Positions 5,530 to 6,760 of a stretch of DNA of 6,760 nt are shown here, in pieces; position 1 is the first letter of the stretch, and each line of letters starts with the position of its first letter. Source of the stretch: Methanoregula sp. (GTDB taxonomy: Archaea > Halobacteriota > Methanomicrobia > Methanomicrobiales > Methanospirillaceae). A program made the translations under genes and the position numbers. The notes under the pieces are model-generated. The model did no database searches and was not told the origin of the DNA. It was given only the letters and a program-made list of their open reading frames with translations. The DNA lies in the NCBI GenBank assembly GCA_003136075.1, contig PNBP01000061.1, positions 352 through 7,111 on the forward strand, written 5' to 3'.

Positions 5530-6180
5530 GTGAAGATAGGTATTGTTGGCGGCACCGGGGATATCGGTGAAGGCATGGCGATGCGCCTGTCCCCGGTTTT
5601 TGACGTAATTGTCGGGTCCCGGGAACAGGACAAAGCAGAAACGACGTGTACCATGACAAGAGACATGCTCAAAAAGCGCGGGAAAGACTGCTCGCTTGCC
5701 GGTGTGTCCAACCAGCAGGCTGTTGACGATGCGGATGTCGTTATACTGGCGATCCCGTTCAGGCACCTTGAAATGACACTGGCGTCGCTCCACGGCTTTG
5801 AGGGAAAAACGATCATCAGCCCGGTGAACCCGATGGAAAAGCATGAGTTTTTCACTTTTGTTCCCCCGGCTGACGGTTCAGCGGCCCTGATGGTGAGAAG
5901 GCTCCTCCCGAAAAGTGCTCATATCTGTTCTGCGTTCAACACGATTGCCGCAAACCGGTGGAAGGCGCTGGATGAAGAACTTGAATATTCTGTGCCGGTC
6001 TGTGGCGATGACGAGTCCGCAAAACATGATGTCATGGGGATCGTGAACCGCATTTCAAAACTACAGGCGTTTGATGCCGGCCCGCTCGCGGTCTCCTGCA
6101 TGGTGGAATCGTTAACCCCGCTTGTGCTGAATATTGCCCGGTACAACAAGATGAAGGATGTCGGCATACAGTTCCGGTAA
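5530..6180 (+). CDS. npdG: F420H2:NADP oxidoreductase (Fno/NpdG)
   Basis: The enzyme transfers hydride between coenzyme F420H2 and NADP+, linking methanogenic redox carriers to NADPH for biosynthesis. The 216-residue protein has the dinucleotide-binding motif GIVGGTGDIGEG (4-15), GSRE (29-32) whose Ser and Arg suit the NADP 2'-phosphate, VSNQQAVDDADVVILAIP (59-76), FNTIAANRW (136-144), VPVCGDDESAK (155-165), DAGPL (182-186) and VESLTPLVLNIARYNKM (192-208), ending in GIQFR. This matches the archaeal Fno layout, including the Archaeoglobus protein of about 212 residues. The start is GTG at 5530, immediately after the thioredoxin TAA, with GGTGGG (5520-5525) as ribosome site. The end overlaps the next gene by 23 bases. 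Confidence 0.95.
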   Translation: MKIGIVGGTGDIGEGMAMRLSPVFDVIVGSREQDKAETTCTMTRDMLKKRGKDCSLAGVSNQQAVDDADVVILAIPFRHLEMTLASLHGFEGKTIISPVNPMEKHEFFTFVPPADGSAALMVRRLLPKSAHICSAFNTIAANRWKALDEELEYSVPVCGDDESAKHDVMGIVNRISKLQAFDAGPLAVSCMVESLTPLVLNIARYNKMKDVGIQFR

Positions 6181-6760
6181 ACCACAAAAGATTGTCGGGA
6201 TCCTCTCGCGCACGTACGGGAATATTCCCTGGTGGCCGGGGGATACTGACGAAGTCATGATTGGCGCGATCCTCACCCAGCAGACCCGGTGGGAAAATGT
6301 CAGGGATGCCATTTCCCGTCTGGAACGTGAAGGGCTCTGTTCGATTGCCGCGATTCATGCTGCGGATAAGGCGGCGATTGAAGAATTGATCAGGTGTACT
6401 GGTTTTTTCCGCATCAAAGCCCGCCGGTTAAAAGCACTCGCGGCGTATGTAATGGATACGTATGGCAGTGTCGGGAATATGACGGCTGTGCCCACGGCAC
6501 AACTCCGTGAAGGGCTGCTTTCGGTAAACGGTATAGGAGAAGAGACGGCGGATAGTATTCTCTGTTACGGGTTTTCCCGGGCGGGTTTTGTTGTCGATGC
6601 CTATACAGAAAGAATCGTGCGATGCGCGGGGATCATGGTAAAGCGATCAGATCTCAAAGCGCTGTTTGACCATGTATTGCCTGAAGATCCCGCTGTCCAT
6701 CGTCAGGTGCATGCCCATATGGTTGAATATGCAAAAGAGTTCTGTGCAAAGAAGAGGTGT
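6158..6760 (+). CDS. Endonuclease III-related DNA glycosylase (COG2231 type), first 201 codons
   Basis: This is a helix-hairpin-helix base-excision repair glycosylase. The frame is open to the right edge. Blocks in order are IPWWPGDTDEVMIGAILTQQ (23-42), a WWP signature of the endonuclease III-related group; FFRIKARRLKALA (83-95); the hairpin SVNGIGEETADSI (122-134); and FVVDAYTERIV (144-154) with the catalytic Asp147. In true endonuclease III a Lys sits where Glu128 or Glu129 is here, so this enzyme is probably a glycosylase without lyase activity. The last residues EFCAKKRC (194-201) begin a probable iron-sulfur cluster with C-x4-C instead of the usual C-x6-C. Only the ATG at 6158 fits, since a stop (6152-6154) closes the frame upstream. 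It overlaps npdG by 23 bases. The substrate base is unknown. Confidence 0.88.
   Translation, partial: MSAYSSGKPQKIVGILSRTYGNIPWWPGDTDEVMIGAILTQQTRWENVRDAISRLEREGLCSIAAIHAADKAAIEELIRCTGFFRIKARRLKALAAYVMDTYGSVGNMTAVPTAQLREGLLSVNGIGEETADSILCYGFSRAGFVVDAYTERIVRCAGIMVKRSDLKALFDHVLPEDPAVHRQVHAHMVEYAKEFCAKKRC

Noticed and set aside
5236..5855. Minus-strand frames of 202 and 182 codons opposite thioredoxin and npdG
   Set aside because: The plus-strand genes have complete motifs, and the antisense products are Cys/His/Arg-rich or Ser-rich with no recognisable domain.
1..6760. CRISPR array, insertion sequence, integrase, toxin-antitoxin or defence genes
   Set aside because: There are no regularly spaced repeats and no transposase or integrase motifs; the genes are housekeeping genes of an archaeal chromosome.

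Overview
The window looks like part of a methanogenic archaeal chromosome, most likely order Methanomicrobiales (a Methanoregula-like genome). The reasons are an RtcB/archease RNA-ligation pair, archaeal-type SecF and SecD with no SecA nearby, an F420H2:NADP oxidoreductase, a DUF2551 protein (a methanogen-associated family as I recall it), and TATA boxes sitting about 25-30 bases before start codons, as expected for leaderless archaeal mRNAs. This placement comes from recognising protein families; no database search was run.

Layout. The left third is read on the minus strand. From right to left it holds a DUF2551 protein (start corrected here to 2680), a 95-residue uncharacterised protein with a C-x4-C-x2-C cluster, archease (overlapping the previous gene by ATGA), a 732-base non-coding stretch, and the N-terminal 295 codons of rtcB, which runs off the left edge. 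The right two thirds are read on the plus strand: secF and secD (ATGA overlap), then a small thioredoxin, npdG (F420H2:NADP oxidoreductase, start codon abutting the thioredoxin stop) and an endonuclease III-related DNA glycosylase of the COG2231 type, which runs off the right edge. Both edge genes were found by reading open frames through the window ends.

How the genes work together. RtcB is the tRNA-splicing and RNA-repair ligase, and archease is the cofactor that promotes its guanylylation, so the left block is an RNA-ligation neighbourhood. SecF and SecD form a membrane complex that assists export through SecYEG. Thioredoxin and NpdG may be a redox unit, in which F420H2-derived NADPH feeds disulfide reduction; that link is inferred from adjacency only.

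The parts that no gene explains are the rtcB-archease spacer, which carries GC-rich hairpins including two related copies of one hairpin-forming sequence in an AT-rich background, and the divergent promoter region between the DUF2551 gene and secF, which carries two palindromes with the same CGGACCG core. I see no CRISPR array, tRNA, rRNA, insertion sequence or integrase in the window.
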